Positions 1-8,607 of a stretch of DNA of 64,000 nt are shown here, piece after piece (positions within the stretch are counted from its first letter, which is position 1; each line of letters opens with the position of its first letter). The DNA comes from Burkholderiales bacterium. Lineage in GTDB: Bacteria > Pseudomonadota > Gammaproteobacteria > Burkholderiales > Burkholderiaceae_D. The translations under genes were made by a program, and so were the position numbers. The DNA is taken from the NCBI GenBank assembly GCA_016177875.1, contig JACOUL010000054.1:1-64000 (forward strand). Reading direction: 5' to 3'. A model generated the notes under the pieces. That model saw nothing but the letters and a program-made list of their open reading frames with translations. It was not told where the DNA came from and searched no databases.

Positions 1-57
1 ATCCTACAAATCCTGAGTTTGACCTTGTTTGAAACCACACCGATAAATCAATTACTT

Positions 58-244
58 ATGAAACCCACCGAAAATTCAGAACCGCTTTTCGAGCCCAATC
101 AGCTCTCGCTACTCTGAAAAACGTTGGGACACTACTGATAGCGAAAATAAAGTCTTCGTCGTTGACATAGAAATCCTGGAAGAGTACCGCCATGTCTTTT
201 TTGCAGCGCCGGACTACGTCGCCTTCAGCCGCGTCGAAAACGGC
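58..244 (+). other. Possible out-of-frame 5' part of the first histidine kinase
   Basis: The frame of the downstream kinase stays open from about base 62 and encodes the missing start of its PAS domain (EEYRHVFFAAPDYVAFSRVENG just before Met245, given here only as a landmark), but it has no ATG, GTG or TTG in that stretch. An ATG at 58 opens the neighbouring frame, reads about 19 residues and stops at 115-117. A one-base shift between 58 and 115 would join the two into a normal full-length kinase. This may be a real frameshift, a sequencing error or use of an unusual start; the sequence alone cannot decide. Confidence 0.45.
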
Positions 245-1483
245 ATGTACATCGACGTCAATCCGGGCTTTGAGCGGCTGACCGGCTACAAGCGCGCCGA
301 CGCTGTCGGCCACACCTCGCTCGAACTGGGCATTTGGCCCGACAAAGAATCGCGCGCACGTTTTGTCGAGGCGTTGCACAAAACCGGATCCTTGCACGAT
401 TATCCCGCCCTGTTTCGTATCCGTAGCGGCGAGCTGCGCCATGTCGAGATTTCCGGCAACACCATGCGACTCAAAGGCGACGAAGTCATGGTCACCGTGA
501 TCCGCGATGTCACTGAACGCATAAGCAACGAAGAAGAGCTAAATCAATACCGCAAGCGTCTGCTGCATCTGGTCGAGCAGCGCACCAACGAACTGCAGGA
601 TGCGAACGAGGAGTTGCGCGACACCAATCGCAAGCTGGAAGAAGCACATAACCAATTGCTGCAGTCGGAGAAAATGGCGTCTATTGGCCAATTGGCCGCC
701 GGCGTTGCCCACGAAATCAACAATCCGATCAGTTTCGTCAATTCCAATCTCTCCAGTCTCGAAGGATATCTACAAGGAATCCTGGAAATGCTGGCGGCTT
801 ATGAAGCGAACGAGCACCTGCTGGCCGAGAATCATCCCGCGCAGCTCAAGACGCTGCAAGCAGTCAAAGAGAAAGTGGAACTGGATTATTTAAAAGAAGA
901 CATCGTCTCGCTGCTGAATGAATCCAAGGATGGTCTGCTGCGCGTGAAGAAAATCGTTCAGGACCTCAAGGATTTTTCACACGTCGGCACCGCCGAATGG
1001 CAAACGGTCGATTTGCACGCCGGGCTGGACAGCACTCTTAATATCGTCAACAACGAGATCAAGTACAAGGCGAAGGTCATCAAACAATATGGACAGATTC
1101 CGCCCATAGAATGCCTGCCGCTGGAATTGAACCAAGTGTTCATGAACATGCTGGTCAATGCCGCGCACGCCATCGCCGATCACGGCGAAATCACCGTCCG
1201 TACGTCAATTCAAGGCGACCAGGTACTGGTCGAGATCGCGGACAATGGCGACGGCATCTCGCCTGAAAACCTCAAGCGCATCTTCGACCCCTTCTTCACC
1301 ACGAAGCCGGTCGGCAAAGGAACCGGGTTGGGGCTGTCGCTCTCGTATAGCATCGTGCAAAAACACCAGGGGAAAATCGAAGTCGAAAGCGCTGTCGGCA
1401 AAGGAACATGCTTCAAGATATGGCTACCGGTCCAGCATGATTACGCTGCAAGCGGGGGAGAATCCGCCGGCTCAGGAATTTGA
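245..1483 (+). CDS. PAS-domain sensor histidine kinase
   Basis: Soluble two-component kinase of 412 aa counted from the first in-frame ATG. A PAS domain occupies about residues 1-85 (IDVNPGFERLTGY) and a coiled coil about 95-145. The HisKA phospho-acceptor is His156 in GVAHEINNP. The ATPase part has an N box (NMLVNAAHAI), a G1 box (DNGDGI), an F box (DPFFTTKP) and a G2 box (GKGTGLGLS). No membrane segment is visible, so it should sense a cytosolic signal. The annotated start cuts into the PAS fold, and upstream in-frame sequence still encodes PAS residues, so the 5' end is probably misplaced or frameshifted. The gene ends 12 bases inside a convergent receiver gene and precedes a GTPase, a second similar kinase and a receiver-ATPase fusion, which suggests one signalling unit. 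Confidence 0.88.
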   Translation: MYIDVNPGFERLTGYKRADAVGHTSLELGIWPDKESRARFVEALHKTGSLHDYPALFRIRSGELRHVEISGNTMRLKGDEVMVTVIRDVTERISNEEELNQYRKRLLHLVEQRTNELQDANEELRDTNRKLEEAHNQLLQSEKMASIGQLAAGVAHEINNPISFVNSNLSSLEGYLQGILEMLAAYEANEHLLAENHPAQLKTLQAVKEKVELDYLKEDIVSLLNESKDGLLRVKKIVQDLKDFSHVGTAEWQTVDLHAGLDSTLNIVNNEIKYKAKVIKQYGQIPPIECLPLELNQVFMNMLVNAAHAIADHGEITVRTSIQGDQVLVEIADNGDGISPENLKRIFDPFFTTKPVGKGTGLGLSLSYSIVQKHQGKIEVESAVGKGTCFKIWLPVQHDYAASGGESAGSGI

Positions 1484-1891
1484 GCACCCGCCTTGCCTTA
1501 ATTTTAGCGAATTGAAAGCTTCCTGAATGACAGCGACCAGCTCTCTATCGTCCCACGGCTTGTGAATGAAGGCATGAAGAACGCCATCGTTTCTCGCTTG
1601 CCGAACATCGGCCAGATCGGTTTTACCCGAAAGTATGATCGGCGTAATTGCGGGACAGAGCTGTTTGGCTGTGCGAATCAATTGGATGCCGGTGACCGGC
1701 GGCGTCAGCGAATCGGATACGATCACATCAATTTTTTGCGCCGCCAAAATGGCGAGCGCTTCTTCCCCGCTCAATGCAGTCAGTACGCGACCTGGATATG
1801 GCCGCATCAGGCGCACGAGTGCCTTGATGACGTATTCGTCGTCATCGACGAAAAGCACGGAGCAGGCTGATGTATCTCGTTGCGAATTCAT
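1472..1891 (-). CDS. Single-domain response regulator (receiver only)
   Basis: Protein of 139 aa from the ATG at 1891; an in-frame ATG at 1924 is also possible, and neither has a strong ribosome site. It is one receiver domain: the acidic pair in FVDDDE (about residues 15-18), the phospho-acceptor Asp60 in IVSDS, a Ser/Thr in ILSGK, and the Lys of IHKPWDD. No output domain follows, so it likely acts as a phospho-relay or docking protein. The KPW form matches the receiver of the ATPase fusion at 3955-6183. It faces the upstream kinase gene tail-to-tail, with a 12-base overlap of the two reading frames. Confidence 0.85.
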   Translation of the reverse strand: MNSQRDTSACSVLFVDDDEYVIKALVRLMRPYPGRVLTALSGEEALAILAAQKIDVIVSDSLTPPVTGIQLIRTAKQLCPAITPIILSGKTDLADVRQARNDGVLHAFIHKPWDDRELVAVIQEAFNSLKLRQGGCSNS

Positions 1892-2054
1892 TAATATTAT
1901 TAAAAGAGAAGAATTCGATGGCATAGCAACACTAACTTAATCTGCCATAAGCAGCAAGCCGCTTTATCTTTTCGTAAAAAGAAGAAAGGCGTTCAAGCCT
2001 TGCAATGAAAGTCAATGCGAGTATGATGTTTTTTAAAAAGGCACACCATCGGTC

Positions 2055-2705
2055 ATGGCTGAACTAGACGAACGACTCAATCGATTAACGATCAAACTCG
2101 TTTATTACGGCCCGGCCTTATCCGGCAAGACCACCAACCTGACACGGCTGCATGATTTGCTGGCGCCGGAAATGATCGGCGACATGATGACCCTCGAAAC
2201 CGACGGCGACCGCACGCTGTTCTTCGATCTTCTGCCGCTGGGATTTACCGCGCCGTCGGGCCTACTCATTAAATTCAAGATATTCACCGTGCCGGGTCAA
2301 GTCGCCCATGACGGCACGCGCAAGGCTGTTCTTTCGCGCGCCGACGGCGTGACCTTCATCGCCGATTCGCAGCGCAACCAGGCCATGAACAATGGCAGCT
2401 CCTTCGACAATCTGATGGCCAACGCGCCACTGGTCGGCCTGGACCTGGCCACGCTGCCGCTGGTCGTACAATTCAACAAACGCGATCTGCCCGACATCCT
2501 TACCGAGGAAGAGATCCGCGCGCGCTGGTCGAAAGCGCCTTGGCCGCTGTTCTTCGCTTCGGCGCTGGAAGGCAGTGGCGTGCGCGAGACCTTCAACTCC
2601 CTGCTCGACCGTGTCTACGCCAATCTCGACCATAAGTTCACGCTCGGCGGCACGCACGGCCTGTCACGCCAAGCCTTCGTCACGGCGGCAGGAGGCTCGC
2701 CATGA
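2055..2705 (+). CDS. MglA-like small Ras-type GTPase
   Basis: Protein of 216 aa. The P-loop GPALSGKTTN is at about 19-28, the switch region carries TVPGQV (78-83) in place of the usual DxxG, and the base-specificity motif NKRD is at 141-144. The YGPxLSGKTTNL and TVPGQV signatures are those of the bacterial MglA family. In Myxococcus and Thermus, MglA sets cell polarity and controls type IV pili; that role is known for the family and only inferred here. No MglB (Roadblock) partner gene is visible nearby. Its stop overlaps the start of the next kinase gene by 4 bases (ATGA), so the two are probably translated together. The ribosome site is weak. Confidence 0.87.
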   Translation: MAELDERLNRLTIKLVYYGPALSGKTTNLTRLHDLLAPEMIGDMMTLETDGDRTLFFDLLPLGFTAPSGLLIKFKIFTVPGQVAHDGTRKAVLSRADGVTFIADSQRNQAMNNGSSFDNLMANAPLVGLDLATLPLVVQFNKRDLPDILTEEEIRARWSKAPWPLFFASALEGSGVRETFNSLLDRVYANLDHKFTLGGTHGLSRQAFVTAAGGSP

Positions 2706-3958
2706 AAGCCGCCCAATTCGATCGCGACCTGACGCTGGCAGAATTGCTGCGCGACGTGGCCGGCGCCAAGCTCGATGTCGCTCTTAGCAAACTGCTCGGG
2801 CCGCATTGGCAGCTGCTTGACGCCGACGACAAGCCGGTGCGCACCTCGCCTGCCGGCGTCCAAGTCGAGGCGATCGCCATGCCGCTGAAACTCGATATCG
2901 ATGTCGTCGGCAAGCTGCTGGCCTCCGACGCGCCGCGTGCTACGGCCGAAGCGGCAGCTGCCTGGCTGGAGTTGACCCTGGCAGGTGCGGCGCGTTACCG
3001 CATGGCAGCCGATTTGCATTTCGAAGCGGTCAATGCCGATTATGAGGCGCTGCAGAAAAAGCACGCCGCCCTGCAGGAATCGGAAACGCGGTACCGTGAG
3101 CTGTCGCAGCAGTTGGAGCAGCGCGTTAAGGAACAGGTCGCCGTTATTGAACGGTCGCAGCGCCAGCTGTATCAGTCGGAAAAACTCGCTTCGGTAGGCA
3201 GCCTAGCCGCCGGCATGGCGCATGAAATCAACAATCCGATCGGCTTCATCCGCAGCAACCTGGCGACCGCGCTGGACTACGTTAAGAAAATGCAAGCCAT
3301 ATTGAGCGCCTACCGCAAAGGCGACACCGGTCATGCGAATCAACTCTGGAAAAATGCCGATATGGATTTCGCGCTGGAAGACTTTCCCGGCTTGCTGAAC
3401 GAATCGGCGACCGGCGCCGACCGTGTCGCGCGCATCGTCGCCAACCTGAAAAAGTATGCGAGCATCGATTGCGCATTGATGACGCAATTCGACGTCAACG
3501 ATGCGGTGCGCGCCGTCACCGACATCGCCGCTACCCAACTGTCTCCGCAGATCGAACTCATTTTCGACCTGCAACCTCTTCCCATGATCGTGTGCGACCA
3601 AAGCCGCGTCAATCAGATGCTGCTGTCCATCCTGCAAAACGCAGTGCTGGCGATAAAGGATGCAGGCGTGATCAAGGTCGCCACCAGGCAGATCGACGGT
3701 GATATCCAGGTGTCGATCGCGGACAATGGCTGCGGCATCGCACCCGATATCCTGAGTCGCATTTTCGATCCGTTTTTCACGACGAGAGAAGTAGGCAAAG
3801 GCATGGGATTAGGATTGACCGTTGCCCGCGACATTGCGATGTCGCATGGCGGACGCATCGAGGTCGTCAGCTCCCCGGGCACCGGCAGCACCTTTACGGT
3901 TTGCCTGCCGCTTGCCCAAGACGTGCCCTCTTCCAGCCAGACGCCGCATATAACATGA
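2702..3958 (+). CDS. Sensor histidine kinase coupled to the MglA-like GTPase
   Basis: Soluble protein of 418 aa. The first 110 residues match no domain I recognise; a coiled coil spans about 115-165. The phospho-acceptor His174 lies in GMAHEINNPIGF. The catalytic part has an N-box-like segment (SILQNAVLAI), a G1 box (DNGCGI), an F box (DPFFTTREVG) and a G2 box (GKGMGLGLT). It resembles the kinase at 245-1483 in its dimerisation and ATPase parts but has a different sensor. The gene overlaps both neighbours by 4 bases (GTPase before, receiver-ATPase after), so its likely partner is the receiver of the downstream fusion. Confidence 0.9.
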   Translation: MKAAQFDRDLTLAELLRDVAGAKLDVALSKLLGPHWQLLDADDKPVRTSPAGVQVEAIAMPLKLDIDVVGKLLASDAPRATAEAAAAWLELTLAGAARYRMAADLHFEAVNADYEALQKKHAALQESETRYRELSQQLEQRVKEQVAVIERSQRQLYQSEKLASVGSLAAGMAHEINNPIGFIRSNLATALDYVKKMQAILSAYRKGDTGHANQLWKNADMDFALEDFPGLLNESATGADRVARIVANLKKYASIDCALMTQFDVNDAVRAVTDIAATQLSPQIELIFDLQPLPMIVCDQSRVNQMLLSILQNAVLAIKDAGVIKVATRQIDGDIQVSIADNGCGIAPDILSRIFDPFFTTREVGKGMGLGLTVARDIAMSHGGRIEVVSSPGTGSTFTVCLPLAQDVPSSSQTPHIT

Positions 3959-6183
3959 ACTACGCGCATCTTTTTACAGGCGAGGCGGCTGCGGCCGAAG
4001 AACAGCCGGCTAAGCAGGCAGCTTATAGGATTCTGCTGGTCGACGACGAACCAGGCGTGTTGTCCGCTCTCAGGCGCATATTCCGGCAAGAGAACTACGA
4101 AATCGTTACCTGCGGCGATCCGATCCAGGCGGTGAACTTGCTCGCCGGCGAATCGTTCCAGGTGATCATCAGCGACTACATGATGCCCGGCATGAACGGC
4201 GGCGATCTGCTGAAACAGGCGCGCTCCCTGCAGCCGGCCACCATCCGCATCATGCTGACCGGGCATGCGGACGTTAACGCCGTCATCAGCGCAATGAAGG
4301 CCGGCGCCGTCTACAAATTCATCCTCAAGCCCTGGAACGACGACGACCTGCGCGTCACCGTCGCCCTGGCCTTGCAGCAATATGAGCTGATGCAGAAAAA
4401 CAGCGCCCTGCAGCGCACGAATCAGGAGCAAAGCAAGGAAATCGAAAAGCTGGCCAAGTTCAGCGTCACCACGCGCAGCCAGCTGGCCATCCTGCTGAAC
4501 AAGCGCAACCTGCTCACGACCCAGCAGGTGCAGGAGCTGGTCAGGCTGCAGCAGCTACAGCGCAAGGAAGCGATGATCAAACTGATCGTCGACCGCGGCT
4601 GGCTGACGGAGAAAGCCATCCACGACGTGATCGGCAAGGAGCTGATGATCCAGCAAGTCGATCTCAAGGAATTCAATGTCGATAGCTCCGTTGCCGCACT
4701 GGTGCCGGCCGCGCTGTGCCAGCGACAATTCATCATGCCGCTCGCGGCAAACAAGAAACAGCTGACGCTGGCTATGGCTGATCCGCTCGACAGCGGCCTG
4801 CTGGACGATCTGCGCTTCGTCACCGGCCTGGAGGTCGCTCCTGTGCTCGCGCCAATGGCGTCGATTCATGCCAAGATCGCCGAAGTCTATAAAGTCGGCG
4901 CCTCCGAACTGGCCGATCTGGAAACCGTCATCGGCTCGTCCGACCCTTACGAAGGCATCGAGATCGTCATCGATGACGACAGCAGCCTGGAATCGGTGGA
5001 AGACCTGCTGCGCGACACCGACGAGCCGCCGGCCATCCGGCTGGTCAATTCCGTCCTGCTGGAAGCGATACGCTTAGGCGCGTCCGACATCCATATCCAG
5101 CCACGCGCCAAGAACGTCATGGTGCGCCTGCGCATCGACGGCGTGCTGACCGACAAGATCCAGATTCCGCACAACATGCATCAGTCCATCGTATCGCGCA
5201 TCAAGGTGATGGCCGAGCTCGATATTTCCGAGCGGCGCCGACCGCAGGACGGGCGCATCGCCGTGAAGACGCCGCAGCGCATGGTCGATTTGCGCATCTC
5301 GACTCTGCCGACCATCAACGGCGAAAAAATCGTGATGCGCATCCTCGACCGCAATTCCGCGGTGCTCAGCCTGGAAGCGCTCGGCTTTTCCGCGAACGAC
5401 CTGGTCAAGATCCGCTACGCCGCCGACAAGCCGCAAGGCATCGTGCTGACCACCGGGCCGACCGGCAGCGGCAAGACCACCACGCTATACAGTCTGCTAC
5501 AAAGCGGCGCTACACCGGAAAAGAATTACATCACGATCGAAGATCCGGTCGAATACTATCTCGATGCCGCCGGCCAAGTGCTGGTGCGCGAAAAAATCGG
5601 CCTCACTTTTCCGCTGGTGCTGCGCGCCATCCTGCGCCAAGACCCGGACGTGCTGCTGATCGGCGAGATCCGCGACATCGAAACCGCCGAGGTCGCCTTT
5701 CATGCGGCACTCACCGGCCACCAGGTGTTCTCGACCCTGCATACGAATTCGGCGCTGGCGACCATTTCCCGCCTGTTCGATCTGGGATTGAAGCCCTTCG
5801 TCGTCGCCACCGCAATCGAAGCCATCATCGCCCAGCGTCTGGTGCGCAAGATATGCGAACATTGCCGCGCGCCGCATGTGCCCGAGCCGGAACTGCTACA
5901 GCGCTTAGGCGGGCAATTCGCGGGAGGTATCAAGTCAGCCTATAAGGGTACCGGCTGCCCGGCATGCTTCGGCAGCGGCTATAAGGGAAGAGCCGGCCTG
6001 TATGAAATATTGGCGTTCGACGACAAAATGCGTCACCTGGTCGCCGGCGAAGCCGCCATCACCGAGATCGCGCAATATGCGCGCAGCAAAAACTTCGAAA
6101 CCCTGCGCGACGACGCTTACCATAAAGTAGCAAACGGCCTGACGACATTGGAAGAAACCTTCCGCGTATTAGGGCCGGAATGA
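3955..6183 (+). CDS. Receiver domain fused to a GspE/PilB-type secretion ATPase
   Basis: The start at 3955 gives a 4-base ATGA overlap with the kinase gene; an earlier in-frame start at 3901 would overlap it by 58 bases and is less likely. The protein is 742 aa. Residues about 24-140 are a receiver with Asp30/31, phospho-acceptor Asp74 (ISDYMMPG), Thr102 and Lys125 (LKPW). A coiled-coil linker and an MshEN/T2SSE-N-like domain follow (about 180-310). The ATPase part has Walker A GPTGSGKTT (501-509), a Walker B-like LIGEIRD, and a paired-Cys zinc motif, Cys634/637 and Cys668/671, typical of GspE/PilB. Phosphorylation probably switches assembly-ATPase activity. No pilin, secretin or inner-membrane platform gene lies beside it, so the machine it drives is unknown. 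Confidence 0.9.
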   Translation: MNYAHLFTGEAAAAEEQPAKQAAYRILLVDDEPGVLSALRRIFRQENYEIVTCGDPIQAVNLLAGESFQVIISDYMMPGMNGGDLLKQARSLQPATIRIMLTGHADVNAVISAMKAGAVYKFILKPWNDDDLRVTVALALQQYELMQKNSALQRTNQEQSKEIEKLAKFSVTTRSQLAILLNKRNLLTTQQVQELVRLQQLQRKEAMIKLIVDRGWLTEKAIHDVIGKELMIQQVDLKEFNVDSSVAALVPAALCQRQFIMPLAANKKQLTLAMADPLDSGLLDDLRFVTGLEVAPVLAPMASIHAKIAEVYKVGASELADLETVIGSSDPYEGIEIVIDDDSSLESVEDLLRDTDEPPAIRLVNSVLLEAIRLGASDIHIQPRAKNVMVRLRIDGVLTDKIQIPHNMHQSIVSRIKVMAELDISERRRPQDGRIAVKTPQRMVDLRISTLPTINGEKIVMRILDRNSAVLSLEALGFSANDLVKIRYAADKPQGIVLTTGPTGSGKTTTLYSLLQSGATPEKNYITIEDPVEYYLDAAGQVLVREKIGLTFPLVLRAILRQDPDVLLIGEIRDIETAEVAFHAALTGHQVFSTLHTNSALATISRLFDLGLKPFVVATAIEAIIAQRLVRKICEHCRAPHVPEPELLQRLGGQFAGGIKSAYKGTGCPACFGSGYKGRAGLYEILAFDDKMRHLVAGEAAITEIAQYARSKNFETLRDDAYHKVANGLTTLEETFRVLGPE

Positions 6184-6197
6184 CCGCTATCGCCTTT

Positions 6198-7073
6198 TTA
6201 CTGCCAACACGCCTTGTTATCCATGACAAAGGTATAGAAGGACTTTGGGCGTTGCGCGAGGATCGTGTAAATGCCCTCGCCGATAAATGAGAATTCATCC
6301 ATGTCGGCCAGCTCCAGCAATTCCACCATGAATTGCGTCTGGAACGCATCCATGCCTTGCTCTTTCAAGCTGCCGCTATATGCTGCGAGTTCAAGAGCTT
6401 GATAGCTACACTCCTTCCTCAGCACGTCTGAAAAAATTTCGGCGATCTCGGCATTGTTCCATGCGACTGCGCCCGTGACGTCGAAAATTTGTCCGTCGTA
6501 GCTGTCAAAGTCTTCCAGCATTTTCAACACCGCGCTGCCGACATCCTCAAGATCGATATAACTGATTCGGCCTTCGCATGCCGGAAGAAGCAAGCTGCCG
6601 TCCCGCACCATGTACCGATGGCTGGTGACGAAATTCTGCATCAAGAAGTTAGTACGCAAGATAGCGGCCTGTCCGAATTCGCGCGCCAGCGCGCGGTCAT
6701 CCATATTGCCTTGAATGCTGAGAGGAAGAAAAGACGATCGGGCATCCGCCAGAGGCCCCGAAAATCGGATGAGCCGCTCCACCTCGCAAATATCCGCAGC
6801 CTTCACCAAAGTAGCGTTCCATTTCTCCATTTCCCGATTGATCGGCATGGCGTAGATCGCCGTATTCACACCCTGCAAGGCCTGAATCAACGAATCCGGA
6901 TCCGCATAATCGGCGAGCCGTGTCTGGACCGTGTCCGGCTGGCTTCTGCGTTGATGGGCGATCGCCACCACTTCGCTATTGCCGAACTTGTCGTTTGAAC
7001 GGATGGCGTTCAAAACGCAGCCACCCAGACTGCCGGTGGCGCCGAATATCGCAATTTTGTTCTTATTGTTCAT
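6198..7073 (-). CDS. NmrA-like NAD(P)-binding atypical short-chain dehydrogenase
   Basis: Protein of 291 aa with an N-terminal Rossmann signature FGATGSLGG (about residues 9-17) and a fold matching the NmrA/NAD(P)H-azoreductase-like family: AIYAMP after strand 4, LIRFSGP, and a C-terminal substrate part. The Tyr-x3-Lys catalytic pair of classical dehydrogenases is not evident, as is usual in NmrA-type members, which often act as redox sensors or reductases. A good ribosome site (GGAGGG) precedes the start. It lies 15 bases downstream of a small unknown gene on the same strand, probably in one operon, and ends 14 bases from the convergent receiver-ATPase gene. The substrate cannot be inferred. 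Confidence 0.75.
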   Translation of the reverse strand: MNNKNKIAIFGATGSLGGCVLNAIRSNDKFGNSEVVAIAHQRRSQPDTVQTRLADYADPDSLIQALQGVNTAIYAMPINREMEKWNATLVKAADICEVERLIRFSGPLADARSSFLPLSIQGNMDDRALAREFGQAAILRTNFLMQNFVTSHRYMVRDGSLLLPACEGRISYIDLEDVGSAVLKMLEDFDSYDGQIFDVTGAVAWNNAEIAEIFSDVLRKECSYQALELAAYSGSLKEQGMDAFQTQFMVELLELADMDEFSFIGEGIYTILAQRPKSFYTFVMDNKACWQ

Positions 7074-7088
7074 GATCGTACCCTCCGT

Positions 7089-7379
7089 TTATTGCTCAGT
7101 CTTGAAATTGATCTTCACGCCACTGCATGGGCCGACCAGGTCTTCAACCAAGGCCGGTATCTCGCTCACGGACTCCGCAGCCAGCATATCCATATGGCTG
7201 CGAACAATCGCGCCGTATGCGATAGCTTGCGCTGTGCCGTTCTTGAAGAATGAAACCAGTGGAATGAAATACCGCTCGATTCGCGCGATATCGATCTCTA
7301 CCGTGCCCGTCTCTTCAAGCAATCGATAGAACATTCCCTCATCGATCATGGGCAGCGCTTGTATGGCTGTTCTATTCAT
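7089..7379 (-). CDS. Small conserved-looking protein of unknown function
   Basis: Protein of 96 aa with a clear ribosome site (GGGGGAA) and a mixed helix-type composition; it has no signal peptide, membrane segment or cysteine cluster. I do not recognise the family. It is the first gene of a two-gene minus-strand operon with the NmrA-like protein and starts across a 198-bp region from the divergent DNA-binding/receiver gene, so that regulator may control it. Confidence 0.6.
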   Translation of the reverse strand: MNRTAIQALPMIDEGMFYRLLEETGTVEIDIARIERYFIPLVSFFKNGTAQAIAYGAIVRSHMDMLAAESVSEIPALVEDLVGPCSGVKINFKTEQ

Positions 7380-7411
7380 GCTGATTCCCCCTTTGAATCC
7401 GAATCGTCATT

Positions 7412-7538
7412 TGTCAAATCGGCACCGGAATGACGAGCTGCGCGAATTGTTGTCATTTGAGAATCGTCATTCCGGCCCGCATGTTGCCGTTGATCAACAT
7501 GTATTGCCAATTTAGACTATCGTGACTATCATGTCAAA
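7412..7538. promoter_or_regulatory. Divergent control region with a 12-bp inverted repeat and repeated TGTCAAAT-type sites
   Basis: Between the divergent genes at 7379 and 7578 there is a perfect 12-bp inverted repeat, CCGGAATGACGA at 7425-7436 and its complement at 7464-7475. TGTCAAAT occurs at 7412-7419 and near 7531, and a related TGTCATTT near 7451; a second short inverted repeat, ATGTTG/CAACAT, is at 7481-7500. This is an operator-like layout, plausibly bound by the adjacent DNA-binding/receiver protein. No promoter elements were assigned with confidence. Confidence 0.5.
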
Positions 7539-7577
7539 TATGACGTACGTAATATTTCCAGGAAAGGGTGATTTGTT

Positions 7578-8141
7578 ATGTCACAGGTGTTGACGACTGG
7601 GGAAGCCGCCAGAGTTTGCGGGGTAAATTTCCGAACGGTCTTGCGCTGGATAGACCGTGGGCTGCTGCAAGCCTATAAATTGCCGGGCAGAGGCGATCAT
7701 CGGGTGCCGATCGAGGAATTGCGCCGATTCATGCGCGAGAACGGCATTCCCGACTTGTCGCAGCCGCAGGCTTTACCGAAGCGCGTGCTGATCACCGACG
7801 ACGAATTGCCCATGGCGCGCGCCATTGAACGCGTTCTGAAGCGTGCCGGATTCGAAACCGCGATTGCTTCCAATGGCTTCGAGGCAGGCGCGTTGCTCTA
7901 TTCGTTCAAGCCGGGAATCATGACCCTGGATCTGCGCATGCCCGGCATGGATGGCATAGAGGTCCTGCGCTTTCTCCAAAAGGCCGATGATTTATCTACA
8001 CCTGTCAAGACGCTCGTCGTGTCGGCGGACAGCCAACAGCGCCTGCAGGAAGCCATGGAACTGGGAGCAAACGGCATTGTTCGCAAGCCGTTTGCCAACA
8101 AGGATTTGCTGGCGGCGGTTGAGCAAATGTATGCCTCATGA
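7578..8141 (+). CDS. Excisionase/MerR-type DNA-binding domain fused to a receiver
   Basis: Protein of 187 aa. Residues about 5-50 form a helix-turn-helix of the excisionase/MerR type (TTGEAARVCGVNFRTVLRW and an HRVP wing). Residues about 68-185 are a receiver with ITDDE, phospho-acceptor Asp118 in TLDLRMPG, Ser in VVSAD and the Lys of VRKPF. The DNA-binding part is N-terminal, the reverse of most response regulators. No kinase gene is adjacent. It faces the operon at 7379 across an operator-like region and is followed by a PilZ gene, so a link to cyclic-di-GMP output is possible (inference). The ribosome site is AGGAAAGGG. Confidence 0.87.
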   Translation: MSQVLTTGEAARVCGVNFRTVLRWIDRGLLQAYKLPGRGDHRVPIEELRRFMRENGIPDLSQPQALPKRVLITDDELPMARAIERVLKRAGFETAIASNGFEAGALLYSFKPGIMTLDLRMPGMDGIEVLRFLQKADDLSTPVKTLVVSADSQQRLQEAMELGANGIVRKPFANKDLLAAVEQMYAS

Positions 8142-8241
8142 ATAAGCACTCCTGATGCAGGCATCTCATATATCAGGAGATGTTGGAATGGTGCGGCAGC
8201 ACCGACAATCGAAATGCAAACAAAAAATATGGAGGAGCGAC

Positions 8242-8577
8242 ATGACCGACATGACTGAACTGGACCTTCGCCTTTATCCCCGCGCGGTATTTCGTTGCCG
8301 TGCCAGGCTGTCCGTGGAGGACAAGCCTCCGATAAACGCTTGGACTGTCGATATTTCAATGGACGGCATCAGCATCATGCTTGCCGAACCGATCGAACTC
8401 GGCCAATACTGCGTCGTTAAGTTCGAGACGGCAATCAGTGGCAGCCCGCGACAGTTTTCGGCAATCGCAAAATCCGTCTATTGCGTATGCAGTTGCACCG
8501 GCCAATACCGTATCGGCTTTCAGTTTTACGGAATAAACCCGGCACAAGCAGCCATCATCAATGAATTATTATGCTGA
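8242..8577 (+). CDS. PilZ-domain cyclic-di-GMP-binding protein
   Basis: Single-domain protein of 111 aa from the ATG at 8242, chosen because GGAGGAG at 8231-8237 stands just ahead of it; the frame stays open back to 8155 without such a site. Both PilZ ligand motifs are intact: Arg14-x3-Arg18 (RAVFR) and Asp37-x-Ser39-x2-Gly42 (DISMDG), so it should bind cyclic-di-GMP. It lies about 100 bases after the DNA-binding/receiver gene on the same strand. The effector target is unknown; candidates are motility, pili or exopolysaccharide. Confidence 0.88.
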   Translation: MTDMTELDLRLYPRAVFRCRARLSVEDKPPINAWTVDISMDGISIMLAEPIELGQYCVVKFETAISGSPRQFSAIAKSVYCVCSCTGQYRIGFQFYGINPAQAAIINELLC

Positions 8578-8607
8578 GGCATTCATGTATTGAGACAAAC
8601 GAAGCGG

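Noticed and set aside
3901..3954. Longer start for the receiver-ATPase fusion
   Set aside because: It would overlap the kinase gene by 58 bases; the ATG at 3955 gives the ATGA overlap used elsewhere in the cluster and starts just before the receiver fold.
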